DNA of 64,000 bases from Paramecium pentaurelia (Eukaryota; Ciliophora; Oligohymenophorea; Peniculida; Parameciidae). The position numbers and the translations under genes are program-made. The DNA lies in NCBI GenBank assembly GCA_905183005.1, contig CAJJDO010000002.1, forward strand, positions 782,656-846,655. The letters are read 5' to 3'. Below the pieces are notes generated by a model, which saw only the letters and a program-made list of their open reading frames with translations, had not been told where the DNA came from and made no database searches. Below, one piece after another: positions 1-11,500 of the stretch. Numbering within the stretch: the first letter of the stretch is position 1; every line of letters begins with the position of its first letter.

Positions 1-293
1 TAAAAATAAACATACGTATATTCTGATTTTAAATATTATTTCTATTATATTTTGAAATTAAATTAAATAATCAATTAAAAAGTAATCCATTGTATTTTTA
101 GAATATTTCTTAGACATAGTTGTACATTAGCATTTTATATATTGAACATTATCAATATTTTTGAATATAAATTCATTTTTTATTTTATCAGTATAGAAAA
201 ATAACTGTTTATTAAATTCAAAAATTAATAGAATTAAAACAATAACAGTTCTAAATTATTAATATTGTAATATTAGCCTCATCTCAATTATAT

Positions 294-1094
294 TCATTCA
301 TATACGTATTATTAATCAAATTCTTGATCTACTTGCATACATGCTAACAACTCAATGACACAATCTTCATATTCTTTTTTAGTTTCTGGTAGATTATAAA
401 ATTTTTGATAATAATTTTCTATTGATTATTAAAAATTTCTTTTTTCATCGAAATCTATAAGTTCTTTGAGTTCAATCATATATTTTGTAAATAAACATTA
501 TAATAAGGTTTCAGCATCTTTCAAATTAAAATTTTCAGGTTTAGAATACAATTCAGATAGATTTCTTCCATTTAGCTGAAAATCTAAATATAATGAATAT
601 TCATCTAAAAATTTCTAAGTTAACATTGGTGCTATTTTTTATAAAGGAGGATAATTCATATATTTATCAAATTTATTTAAAAGTACAGGCTCACCATTAA
701 TAATTTAGAATTCAGGATAAGTAAATCCAAAAAAGAAAACAACACAATTTTTCTTTGATTTTTCAATAATTTCACAATATAAACCTATTTGTTTTGCTAA
801 TTATATTTAATGATTGTTAAGAAATATTCCAGGAATATCTTAATTGTTTTATTTTTATTTGTAGTGATTTTAAACATTCTATTCTTATTTAGGTTTTTTT
901 GTGCCTGTTTGTTAAAAACAAATAAATCTTCCAAAACGAGAAAGAGTTTGAATAACTTGTGTACTTTATTAATCTGAACTCCAAGCATGAGTTTTATCTA
1001 AAGGCTTTGAAGAATTCATTCCTTTTGGCTTACCACTTTTGTTGATTCTTTTTTCTATAGATGGATTTTAGGATCCTTAATTCTTTTTTTACAT
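294..1094 (-). CDS. Uncharacterised protein, 266 aa, no intron
   Basis: One frame of 267 codons runs from an ATG at 1094 to TGA at 294-296, with TAA/TAG read as Gln. An in-frame TGA lies 18 bases upstream of the ATG, which fixes the start region. The N-terminal third is basic, Ser- and Gln-rich and looks disordered. The rest is mixed polar and hydrophobic without a motif I recognise, and the C-terminal 60 residues look helical and acidic (a stretch rich in KEYEDC and ELLACMQ). It lies 76 bases downstream of the SWI3-like gene on the same strand, and I first read the two as one gene; a TGA and a frame change separate them. I assign no function. Coding status is supported by frame length and composition only. 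Confidence 0.6.
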
Positions 1095-1170
1095 ATTTTA
1101 TTTTAATAAATATCATTAATTATTATCTTCATTATACATTTATAACTTTTATTACACGACTATTAATCTC

Positions 1171-2990
1171 TCAGCAAGTGTTTATTTCTAGTTTTTTAAA
1201 ATAATAATATACTTATTATAATTCTAAGATGTTTTTCTCATTTAACACAATTTTTTCATATTCTTCAAAAAAAGCAATTTTTTATAGAATTTTTTCCATT
1301 TAAACATTAATAATAGCATTGATACATTAATTTAATTTATTTTCTTCTTTAACAATTTCATTTTCAGCTTTTTTAATTGAATCTTCTTTGAAATGAACAA
1401 TTAAATTGTGATCAAGATCATTCTTTAATAGATATATAATATTTACTAAACTATTTTATAGGTTGGTTTATTATTAAATTAAATCTTAGTGAAGAGTTCC
1501 ATTACACAATTTATCACCATTTTATTATTTTGATTCTTCATTTTAATTTAATCGTTTTTAAAAAATAGATATATGATAAGCATATAGATTGGAAGAATCA
1601 GAGAAAATTTAAGGCTAATTTTTTAATATTATAAATAATACTTCTTCACTAGCTATTCTACTTGCTAAATCATAAATAGTCCATTTTTACAATTGTTCTT
1701 TTCCATCTAAAGAACGAATAATGGAAGATTGCTTTTTAAGTGGATACATTAAAAAATTAATTAAAATCTAAACAACATCTAATTTGACTTTTCTATTTTC
1801 ATTTACATATTCTGTAATTTTATCCCAACCAATTTCTGGATTTTCTTATATGTAATTTAACATATCTGATAATTCTTTATCATTTAATTAAGAGTCTGAT
1901 TGTTCTGTCTAATCAATTTAAATATTAATATTTTTCAATTTTTCTTCAATATCAGTTTTAAAAAAGTCTTCTGCACAAAGTATGTTTGGAAAATGATTAT
2001 TTCCATAACATTTTATACATAGAATAATTTCTTTAATATCTTTAATAGGTTTTTGTTGGTACCAAACTAAATTGCATTTCATTTAACATGAGTCACAAAT
2101 AGGCCTAATATTATTTTATCTTGTAACCTTAATTTAAGCGATAATGCACTTATAGAATCAATAATTTATTATTCACTTAATTAATATTGTTCTGAACTAT
2201 TTTTAGATAAAAATAATTCATTAAATAAATTATCAGGAATAGCAGGTTATGGTATAATTTTGCCTTAGTATTAATCTGAATCCACTTAAGAATTTATAAT
2301 TCCCCAATGATTTAAAAATCCATGAATTCTAACAATTGTACATGCATCAGCAGCTAATTGTCTTCTACATGCAGTAGTTGTCAAATAAATATTTGGTGTA
2401 TTATAATATAAATTGATAATAAAGTTTCTATGTTTCTTATAAAGTTAAGGTGTTTTGTATTTATTCTCTTCATTAAAATATTCTTTAAAATTCTCCTTTT
2501 CAATTGAATGAATTTTATCAATTCTAAACCAAGAAGTACATGAAGGTACAGTAATATCATAAGATCTTTTTTTAGTAACAAAAGGATCAGGAGGATAAAT
2601 TTCATAATTCTAAGGTATGATTGGTTAATTAATTAAATTTTATTGTATAATGGGCTTGTAAGGAGGTTGAGGAGATGCATAAATAATTGGTTGTTTAGAT
2701 TATTAAACTTGAATACTTTATTGCATTCCTGGATTTAATTATGGATATAAAAATGATTATTATGGAGAAAGTATTGCTGGACTTATTTGTAATTATTATT
2801 AGGGTATTTATGGTTAGGAAGGTAATGATGTTGTTTGAGACTTATTTTTAATCTATATTGTTTATTAAGGAGGAGTTTATTGAACAATACTTTTAGGTAT
2901 TCGAACAGTAGTATCAGCATCATGAACAATAAATCCATTTGCAACTTTCTTGAGAGTGACTTTAACTTATGGCATTTTCTTTTAATTCAT
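1171..2990 (-). CDS. SWI3/SMARCC-like SWIRM-SANT chromatin remodelling subunit, 598 aa
   Basis: Core scaffold subunit of a SWI/SNF-type nuclear remodelling complex. After a Gln/Pro-rich N-terminus, a SWIRM domain (about residues 150-245) shows PSCTSWF, IHSIEKENFKEYF, KTPQLYKKHRNFII, YLTTTACRRQLAADAC and FLNHWGIINSQVD, the pattern of yeast Rsc8/Swi3 and animal SMARCC. One 23-base intron (2105-2127) follows; its removal creates a short zinc-finger-like segment (RPICDSC, later CIKC). A SANT-like domain follows (NDKELSDMLNYIQ, GWDKITEYV, LINFLMYPL), then a coiled-coil C-terminus (MEKILQKIAFFEEYEKIV). Gene span minus intron gives exactly 599 codons. The start is the first ATG (2990); a second in-frame ATG lies five codons in. 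The SANT domain is divergent, but the domain order is that of the family. Confidence 0.9.
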
Positions 2991-3055
2991 ATTAATATAT
3001 TTTATATATAATTTATATATATGAAAATTTCTATTTTAATTAATTTTTGTATAAA

Positions 3056-3507
3056 ATGAATACAAAGTCATTTGAAGTTTTGATACATTCATAATATGCT
3101 TTCCATAGATGCAGAAATGAAGTGCATAAGTATGAAGATTGTAGATAAACAACATCCCCAATTCCAAAAGATCCACGTCTATGTAGAAATACAGCTAGAG
3201 AATTGATAGGATGTTATAAAGAGGCGTATTTAATATGATGTTTTATGATCATTAGTGAACGTATGCATCCATTATGTTTGGCTCCTTTCAATGATGTAAG
3301 AGAATGTGTTTTCAAAGCTGATGGAAATATCTTTAATTGCAAGAAAGAATCATAATAATTCGTTGATTGTCAGATGGATTAAGAAAAATATCAAGATTTC
3401 TTAGCTGTAATATATTATAATACAAATAGCTTTCAACAGATAAATAAAAAGAAGCTTTATAATTTGATTTCTTCAACTACAGAGGCCATTTTGACAAGTA
3501 TAGTTGA
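3056..3507 (+). CDS. Quadruple CX9C protein (NDUFA8-like), 132 aa
   Basis: Small protein with four CX9C motifs in series (CRNEVHKYEDC, CRNTARELIGC, CLAPFNDVREC, CKKESQQFVDC). Twin CX9C pairs are typical of intermembrane-space mitochondrial proteins oxidised by the Mia40 route, and a quadruple array in a protein of this size is the signature of the complex I subunit NDUFA8/PGIV, so that is the likely role. Two introns (3226-3255, 30 bases; 3407-3429, 23 bases) must be removed: the first contains a TGA and splits motifs 2 and 3, the second leads to a clean end. Spliced length is 133 codons. The gene starts 66 bases from the divergent SWI3-like gene, so the two probably share a promoter region. 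Exact family membership is inferred from Cys spacing alone. Confidence 0.75.
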
Positions 3508-3518
3508 GGTAGTAGTGA

Positions 3519-4281
3519 TTTATAAATATAAAAGACATAATAATATTAATAATATCAATATTTTATTAAAAGACTGATTACCTTATCCAAAATAAAATAA
3601 ACTAAACAAAAGAATAGAATAGAATAGAAACTCAATATCAAAAAAATAATAATCCTCGTTATTTAGATAATATTAATAATTATACCTATAATAAATAAGT
3701 TCAAAATTTTAGAAACTAATATAAGTACAATCAATTTATAATTTGTTTATAGTAAAAATCAGAATCATTTTCATCAAAGTAATGTCAATTAATTTTATTA
3801 TAATAATAATAATAGATAAAATAATTACAGATACACTCTTAAATAAAAAGACTAACATTATTACTCCTAATCTGATTCCATTATTTATGATAAAAAACAC
3901 TCTATAAAATCTGAAAATTAATAATAAACAGTTATTTAATAGATTAATTAAGATGTACAATCACAGAATCAAATAAAAATTAGTGATTAATACATAAAAA
4001 ATCAAAAATTGCAGGAAATTTAACAATCAAATATAGCTCATATTTCTAATGATATACAAGTGTAATAAATAAAAATACATATTAATCACATATTTAAATT
4101 AGTGGTAATATATCCTTGGAATATAAAAATATATAAAATAATGACAGTGTATAAATAATTAATAATGTTGAATAAAATGAAACAATCTAAAACAATAAAT
4201 AAATTATTAGTATTTAATAATCATAATTAATTTAATAAAAATAAATAACATTATTAGTATAGTTTTGATTCTACCTAATGA
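3519..4281 (+). pseudogene. Coding-like Asn/Gln-rich stretch without a start codon
   Basis: After removal of a plausible 28-base intron (about 3724-3751), one frame reads as natural protein: RYLDNINNYTYNKQ, then SDSIIYDKKHSIKSENQQQ and NQKLQEIQQSNIAHISNDIQ, ending at TGA 4279-4281. No ATG exists on this strand between the preceding gene's stop and the coding-like stretch. It could be a gene that lost its 5' end, a gene with an unrecognised upstream exon, or low-complexity noise, since in AT-rich DNA with one stop codon long open frames are common. From 4282 to the next gene I see only AT-rich sequence. Confidence 0.3.
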
Positions 4282-4504
4282 AAAAACTTCAAAACCTTAA
4301 CTGATGACATTAACATTTGTAATTATTAAATTAATTATCTATAGTAAATTAAAAATAAATATATGAGTAATTAAAGCTAAAGCAATTAATTTAAAATGAT
4401 TAATAACAATAAAGTTGAGATTAAATATTATGTGTGCATATAAATATTATTAATATATTAAATTAATAAATAAATATATATATTCTGGTTTTACATAAAA
4501 TAAT

Positions 4505-6071
4505 TCACAAATCAGATTTGCTTTTGTTTTATTCTGTATGTGTTTGTGTAAGTTATACATTTTGTTTTATAAAGGCATACAGATTTTCTTTGCTGAATTC
4601 TTATTCAAAATTAATTGGATTAGATGTCACTTTTGGAATATATAATTTAAATCCTGGATAGTTTTCAATATTCACACTATCTAAATCATTATATGATAAA
4701 TCTATTTAAGCCAATACTAAATTATCATTCTTTTTTAATTCCTCTGCCAAATCTTCAAATTCTGGTTCATAACTATATTTATAATTTGATAAATTTACCA
4801 TTTACTATTAGATGTTTAACAAAACTAAACTAACGTATTTTTCTTTGAATTCAAAACCAATTAATCAAATGTATCACCTACAACTTTTAAAACGTTTGAA
4901 GTTTGATTTGGTATAGGTTGAGATTTTTGTTTTCTTTTAATTCTTCCATTATTGGCTTCATGAACAAATCTCATAACATTTTCAATAGTTATTTAACCTT
5001 CAAATTTATAAACTTCATTTGTTGTCTTATAATAATATAATGAAGGGAATGTAGGAGTATTAATAAATAAATGACTTGTAACTTAATTTACCATATAATT
5101 ATCAGAATAAACAGAAACAACTGTAATTCTTTTTTTAATATTTGGAGCAATCAATTTTAAAACATCTTTTGTTTCTTAACTTTATTGACTCCAAAAGAGA
5201 ATCAATGCTGGAGTATTTTTATTAAAAATAGAAGCATAACTTTTATTGTCTAATTCTTCAAATGATGGAGTTGAATTTTCATATAAGAAATTTGTTAATT
5301 TTTCTAAAGTTAATTGATCAGTGAATTCCTTTCTTCTTTCTTCAAATGTTCTAAATAGAACTATTTATCCTTCATCAACATCATACAATTTCTATAATAA
5401 TATTTAATTATCTTACTCTGGCATAAGCTGAAGTAGTATAACCAAATTTCAAATGAGGAAATATTTTGGCAGCCATTGAATATATCTGTAATTCTGGTTA
5501 TTGAGAGTCTTTAACAAAATATAATAGACTCAAGTTATTATCACTTAAAAACTATAAAAAAGTAAGAATTCATTAATACCTTATAAACATCATCAATTTC
5601 ATCAACTCTTACTAATTTATCCTCAAGAGCTTAAGTTACAAAATTCATTAATCCACTAGCACTTCTATCTCCATTATAAGGTACTGCATGTCCTTTAATG
5701 AGTAATATTATGGTTGGGAAACTTGATACTTTGTATCTATTTTTCAAATTAAATTATTAAACCTGTTCATAGCTTATTTTTCTTGATCTCCACCATTTAA
5801 TTTGGCAACAATAAAAGATTGACCAGCTTCTTTCACTTGTGTAGCAAATTAAGAGTACTCTGGGGCAAATTGTTTACAATGACCACACCTATAATGAAAG
5901 GTAAAATATCAATTTAAACCATGAAGCGTAAAACTCAACCAATAAGTAATCAAACTACTTGATAGCAGCATTTATAGTATTATCATTAAGTACTAACACA
6001 TCTCCATCATATGGGAATGTGTATCCGAATGCTGATAATCCAAGCAAACAAAGTATTAAAAACTTTAGCAT
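4505..6071 (-). CDS. Protein disulfide isomerase-like, degenerate second site, 476 aa
   Basis: Oxidative-folding enzyme of the ER lumen. A signal peptide (MLKFLILCLLGLSAFG) is followed by a thioredoxin domain with the active site ASWCGHCKQFAPEY (about residues 45-60), then by b-type domains (KVSSFPTIILLIKG, later NTPTFPSLYYY). The C-terminal thioredoxin-like domain has no CXXC: at the expected place it reads CQTSNSKCYEPEF, so only the first site looks redox-competent. I see no clear KDEL; the end is KSKSDL. Five introns (31, 26, 28, 25 and 26 bases) were placed by frame; spliced length is 477 codons. The first intron splits the active-site Trp codon. The start ATG at 6071 is directly followed by the signal peptide. 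Isomerase activity is inferred from the family. Confidence 0.88.
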
Positions 6072-6787
6072 AATTAAATATATCAATTTTTTCAGATCCT
6101 AATTAAAATTAATACATTTTCTTTACATAATGTTTAAAATGGAATCAAAGTACTAAATGATGAGATAGTATTTCTTTTGATAAAAGAAATTTAGACTTTT
6201 TAAAAAGAAATGAACAAATGTCAGAATTATATGTTTTAATTCAATACATAGATTTCATTTACAATTAAAAAAAACTAATTATTAATATTCTTATGGATTT
6301 AAATCAAAAAAAGACTATTTAAGGTATAATAAATACTAAAATATTTAAGAATTAAATGATTATATAAGATAAATAGAAAAGGAGTTATATTTAATAATAT
6401 AGATTAATTATAATATAATAAGAAATTTTCAACTTAACTTTAGTTTCACTATTATATATGTTTTTAACTAGAGAAATAATATTTAAGATATAAGATTATT
6501 ATATCAATAGAAATCATTTCAAGATTATAATTACTAATAAACATTCTTTATAATCAAATCATGATTTTTATTCAAAAATATTAAAGAGTTTGATTTATTA
6601 TTTAATGAATCTAATTTAGACTAAAATATTGATCAAAATAAACCAGTTGAATGATAATAATATTTATATTTAATGGATTTACTATTTATGGGGAAGGGTA
6701 GTAAAAGATATCAATAATAATTTATACAGGCAAAGTTATTTAAAATAATATTAAGGGAATATAAAATTTATATATATAATTACTGTT
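6072..6787. other. Intergenic stretch with an uncertain open frame
   Basis: Between the PDI gene and the AGC kinase lies about 0.7 kb. From an ATG at 6130 the plus strand has a long frame if a 19-base intron is assumed near 6150, with some protein-like text (RNLDFLKRNEQMSELYVL). The remainder is Ile/Asn/Lys-rich and unconvincing. It most likely holds the two 5' regions and perhaps a decayed gene. Confidence 0.35.
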
Positions 6788-8431
6788 ATGAAAAGTTTAA
6801 ATTATCGATTTCCTCATTCAAGATAAGATTCTGGTTAAATGAACTTAACAAGATCTTAATTGGGATAAGCCTAGTAAGTGACGAATGTATTAAATAAGTA
6901 AGAAAGTGATGTGAATGTTAAGCCGACAGAATGAATAAAATATTGATAGATCACCAGCTCCAATGGTTCATGGTTTGCATAAGTTGGCAGTACCTTCAAG
7001 TTAACAATCATCAGCCAATCATTCAAAAAAATCATCGATCTCTAAGTAGCAATAGCCTAAATAGATATCATTTCTTAACTACTTGATCTTGAAAGATAAA
7101 TCTCAAATAGTTTAAGATGAGGAGAAAGAAAGTTGAATATAAAATATGAAATTAGATATAACTGAACCAATAGTTTAAAAGAATATGTTCAATTTTCAAT
7201 TTGTAATTGGAATAGGAGGATTTGGAAAGGTATGGAAAGTGGAATACAAAAAAAATGGATAAATTTATGCAATGAAAGAGATGTCAAAAGCACTGTATTG
7301 ATTATATCATAATGATTAAGTATAATAGCCAAAAAAAGTGTAAATTCTGTTATGAATGAGAGAAATATCTTGAGCAATCTTAAACATCCGTAAATAGTGC
7401 ATTAAATATAGATTTTTAGTTAATATTTACTATGCATTTTAAGACAGAGAGAATTTATTCCTTGTTTTAGATTACATGTAAGGAGGAGATTTGAGATATC
7501 ATGTAGGAAAAATGAGAAGATTCACTGAAGATCAGACAAGTATTTAATTATTATATGTAGGATTCTTCATGGCTTGTATCTTCTTAGGATTGGAATATAT
7601 GCATTCCAAAAACAGTTTACATAGAGATATTAAACCAGAGAATTTAGTACTTGATAAATATGGTAGAATTCATAAAATATAATTTTAGGTTACGTCAGAA
7701 TAACAGATTTAGGAATTGCTCGAAATCTTAGACCTGATAATTCATAAGATACTTCAGGCACTCCTGGTTATATGGGTATATATATAATCTTAAATTTTTA
7801 GCTCCAGAAGTTATGTGTAGATAAAATCACTCTTTTGCAGTAGATTATTTTGCTTTAGGAGTTATTGGATATGAATTTATGTTGGGGAAGGTAATCATTA
7901 ATTGAAATTTAATTAGCGACCATATACAGGTAGATCAAGAAAAGAAATAAGAGATTAAATTCTGGCTAAACAAGTTCAAATCAAAAGATCAGAGATTCCA
8001 GATAATTGGTCTTTAGAATCAGCAGATTTTATTAATAGAGTATTATTTATTATAATTAAAATAGTTGATATAAAGAAAACCAGCAAATAGATTAGGTTTT
8101 AATGGACCTCATGAATTAAGATAACATTCATGGTTTAAGAATTTTCCATGGTCAAAATTAATGAATAAAGAATTAAAATCACCTTACATTCCTAATGTAA
8201 TTATATATAAATATTAATTTAATATTAGTAAAATGAAGATAATTTTGATGCTCGTTAGATATCTATGGAAGATGATGAAAATAATGAATTAATATAATAG
8301 CATTCAATCATGTTAAGAAGAAATTCGATTTAATGTAAGTTATATATTATTAATATATATTAGCCTAATTTTCTGGATATGAGATGGATAATTTTAGTGA
8401 GAAACAAAATACATAGTTCAACAATTTTTGA
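6788..8431 (+). CDS. AGC-family protein kinase with DLG motif, 453 aa
   Basis: Ser/Thr kinase. A roughly 120-residue Ser/Gln-rich extension precedes the catalytic domain. It shows the Gly loop GIGGFGKVWKV, VAIK-type Lys in YAMKEMSK, LHRDIKPENLVL, SGTPGYMAPEVM, FALGVIGYEFMLGKRPY and an AGC-like end (HSWFKNFPW). The metal-binding DFG reads DLG (RITDLGIAR). Ten introns within the catalytic part and the N-terminal linker were placed, plus one 25-base intron near 6900 that ends AAG rather than TAG; total spliced length is 454 codons. The intron at 7327-7352 also ends AAG; ending it eight bases later breaks the frame. If the 6900 intron is wrong, the gene would start at 6915. The downstream tail is short and polar. 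Substrate unknown. Confidence 0.85.
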
Positions 8432-8573
8432 TAGTTATTAAAATCATTAATTTTAAGATTGTATATTGTATTTCATTCATTATTCTTACGTGTCATTCTT
8501 TAAATTAAATAATCTTGATCAAGTATAATTAATATATAGAATTGAATAATTTAAAAATAATTTATATTTACAT

Positions 8574-11500
8574 ATGTCATTAAGTTTGAGTGAATTGATC
8601 AATCAATCATTGGATAAAATCAAAAAGGCAATTACTAAAAAATAATTCGAATTGAAATAAAGCATTGATGAAGCCTAATGTAACATATTATTCCCTATTT
8701 AAAAGAACTCAAAAATTATTTTGATGCTAATCATTTAATAACAGTGTATTAATAATGCATATAATCAAAACAAATCAAATTGATAGAGTTAGCTTTGTTT
8801 GATATTAAAGTAATAATTGGCCTAAGAATAGAATTTAGTTGAGTTAGGATTTTTCGCAGGGGAGTAATTATTTGGAGAAAAAAGAGTCATTGAAGTGATC
8901 TTGGACATTGTAATTTCATGTCAATAAGAAAAAGAGGAAACAGTTTAAATTCATATGATTAAAGCTATATAGGCTATTATGACTAATAGAAAACATCATA
9001 TATATGGAGAACCTATCACTAAAGTATTTTCAATGCTTATCAATTTACATGCAGGTAAAATGAGATGTTCAAATTAATAGTCTCTAAAATAGTTGTGATT
9101 GTGAATGCAAGCAAAGAGGCATGTTAGAAAATAGTTAGCACTTATTTTTAAAGATTAGAAGATTATGGTATTTTAATTGAAGAAGAATTCCAACAAGCTA
9201 TATAAAAACAAGGGAATCAAGGATAATTGATTTTTGGTAAATGTAGAGCTATGGTTAATGCTGAATAATATATGAGATCATTAATGACCTCTCTAATTGA
9301 TGAAGTGTAGATCTATACTGAAAGAAGATAAATATATGATAGACAAATAGAAGATCTAAACTAAATAAAAGTTATTAATATAGATCTTCATGAACCTAAT
9401 TTAAGAAATGTAACAGTTGAAAAAAACTAGATCTAAGTTTATGTGACCAATGAATAAAATATTAAAAATGGAAAATTTGGATGGTGTGTAGTATGTAGAA
9501 ATTAAGCATCATAATATTGTAAAGATACTAAAGTACCTATTTGTAGTAAAGAATGTAAATTTATACATCTAAATTAAATGAATAATTTCTCATAATGTTA
9601 TCAACATTCAAATAATAGTGAATAATATTGTAAAGATGCTTTAGAAATATTGGAAATGTTATGTTAACTTAGTTAAAGAGATAATACAAATCCTTAATTA
9701 AATTAAATGGTAATCAAATGTAAAATACTTTCTCTTGAATTGATTTATGAAGCCTTAGCTTAAAGTGATACAATTTTATAAAATAAACCCAAATTAATAT
9801 CTATATTAAAAGAATAATTATTGGAATCTCTATTAAAGAATTCTCTTTCTACAGAAAAATAATTACTTATATTAACACTTAATATCTTTATTTAATTGAT
9901 ATGGAAAGTAAGAAGTCATCTCAAAAAAGAATTAGAAGCTTTAATTGAAAATGTTTATTTTAAGTTTTTAGATAGTAGCAACAGTTCCTTTGATCATAAA
10001 CAATATACTCTTAAAGTATTTAATAAAATTATGACTAAATCAAGAGTAGTCATTGAAATCTTTGTTAATTATGATTGTTCTTTAGGATAAAATAACCTTT
10101 TAAAAAAGATTTTAGATATGTAATGTAGAATCATTTAAGGCAGATTTAGTAAATAAGAATTCTAAGCATCAATCACTTAAAATTAAGAAACTTATTTAAA
10201 ATCTTTATGTCTAGATAATTATTATGGATATATTAAATGTCTTAAAGAATTTTGTGAATAGAATGAAGATCAATAAAATGTCATATAGGTTTAATAACTT
10301 GAAGATTAAGAAGAAACTTCAATTCAATAATAATAATTATCATAAGATCCTATTGAGAAATAAAAATAGATGAAATTAGAAATGAATAAAGCAGTTTAAA
10401 AATTCAATTTTAAACCTGAACATTGTATAAAACATTTAATTGCTTGTTAATTTATGGAAACAAGAGATCCTAAATTATTTGCATAATTTCTATGGGAAAA
10501 TAGAGATTTAAATAAAGATAAATTAGGAGAATTATTTGGATGTTCAAGTGAATTCAATTAATAAGTATTCTAATAATATATAGATTTTATGAATTTTAAG
10601 GATTTATAAGTAGATGAAGGTTTAAGATATATGCTTGAATTCTTTACATTACCAGGAGAATCTTAATAAATAGATAGAATTATGGAAAAATTTGCATCTA
10701 AATATTGTATTGATAATCCTGGAATCTATTAATCAGCTTAAGCTGCATATACACTTTCTTATCTATTAATGATGTTATAAACAGATTTACATAATGAAAA
10801 AAATTTAGATAAAATGACAATACCTTAATTTGTTAATTTAGCAAAAGGAATTAATGATGGTGAAAATCTTCCATAAGATTTATTACTTGGATTTTATTAA
10901 AGAATTTAGAAAACACCTTTAGCATTACATGCTAAAGAATAAGCTAAAAGAGCATTAGAATAAGCTAATTAAGTTGATTAAAGAAAAAGACATGCTATGT
11001 TGGCAAAAGAGGCTGAAGAATCTTTAAAAAAGTGGTTTAAAGAACATCCTAATTAAGATGCTTATTTTTATGCAAATTCAATTGATCATGTGAAATCTTT
11101 ATTGTAATAAACATGGAGTGCTATTTTTGCATCAATTAGTGTATTTTTAGAATAAACTGAAGATTCATATTAAATTTAATTATGTTTTGAGACAATTCAA
11201 TCATTTATATAATTAATGGGTAGATTCGATTTAGATGAAGAAAAAGATACATTTATAAGTTTTTTATAGAGATATTGTACAGGTATTCCAAATACTTATC
11301 GATAAATATTGGGTGTTTAAACATTAATAAAAGCAGCAATATAATCTGGATAATATTTACGTAAAAGTTGGAGAGTTGCCTTGTAATTGGTTTCTAGATT
11401 AGAGACTTTGCATTAAGTTGTGAAGAAAATTAAGGTAGATTCTCCATAAAAGGAAAGTTATAATTAAGAAGATATTCAAAATATTGAAAGATTATTTTAA

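Noticed and set aside
1..293. Left edge checked for a partial gene
   Set aside because: AT-rich on both strands with no frame that reads as protein.
3736..3960. Minus-strand hydrophobic 74-codon open frame
   Set aside because: It is the reverse complement of the Asn/Gln-rich plus-strand stretch; Ile/Leu runs are what that composition gives on the other strand.
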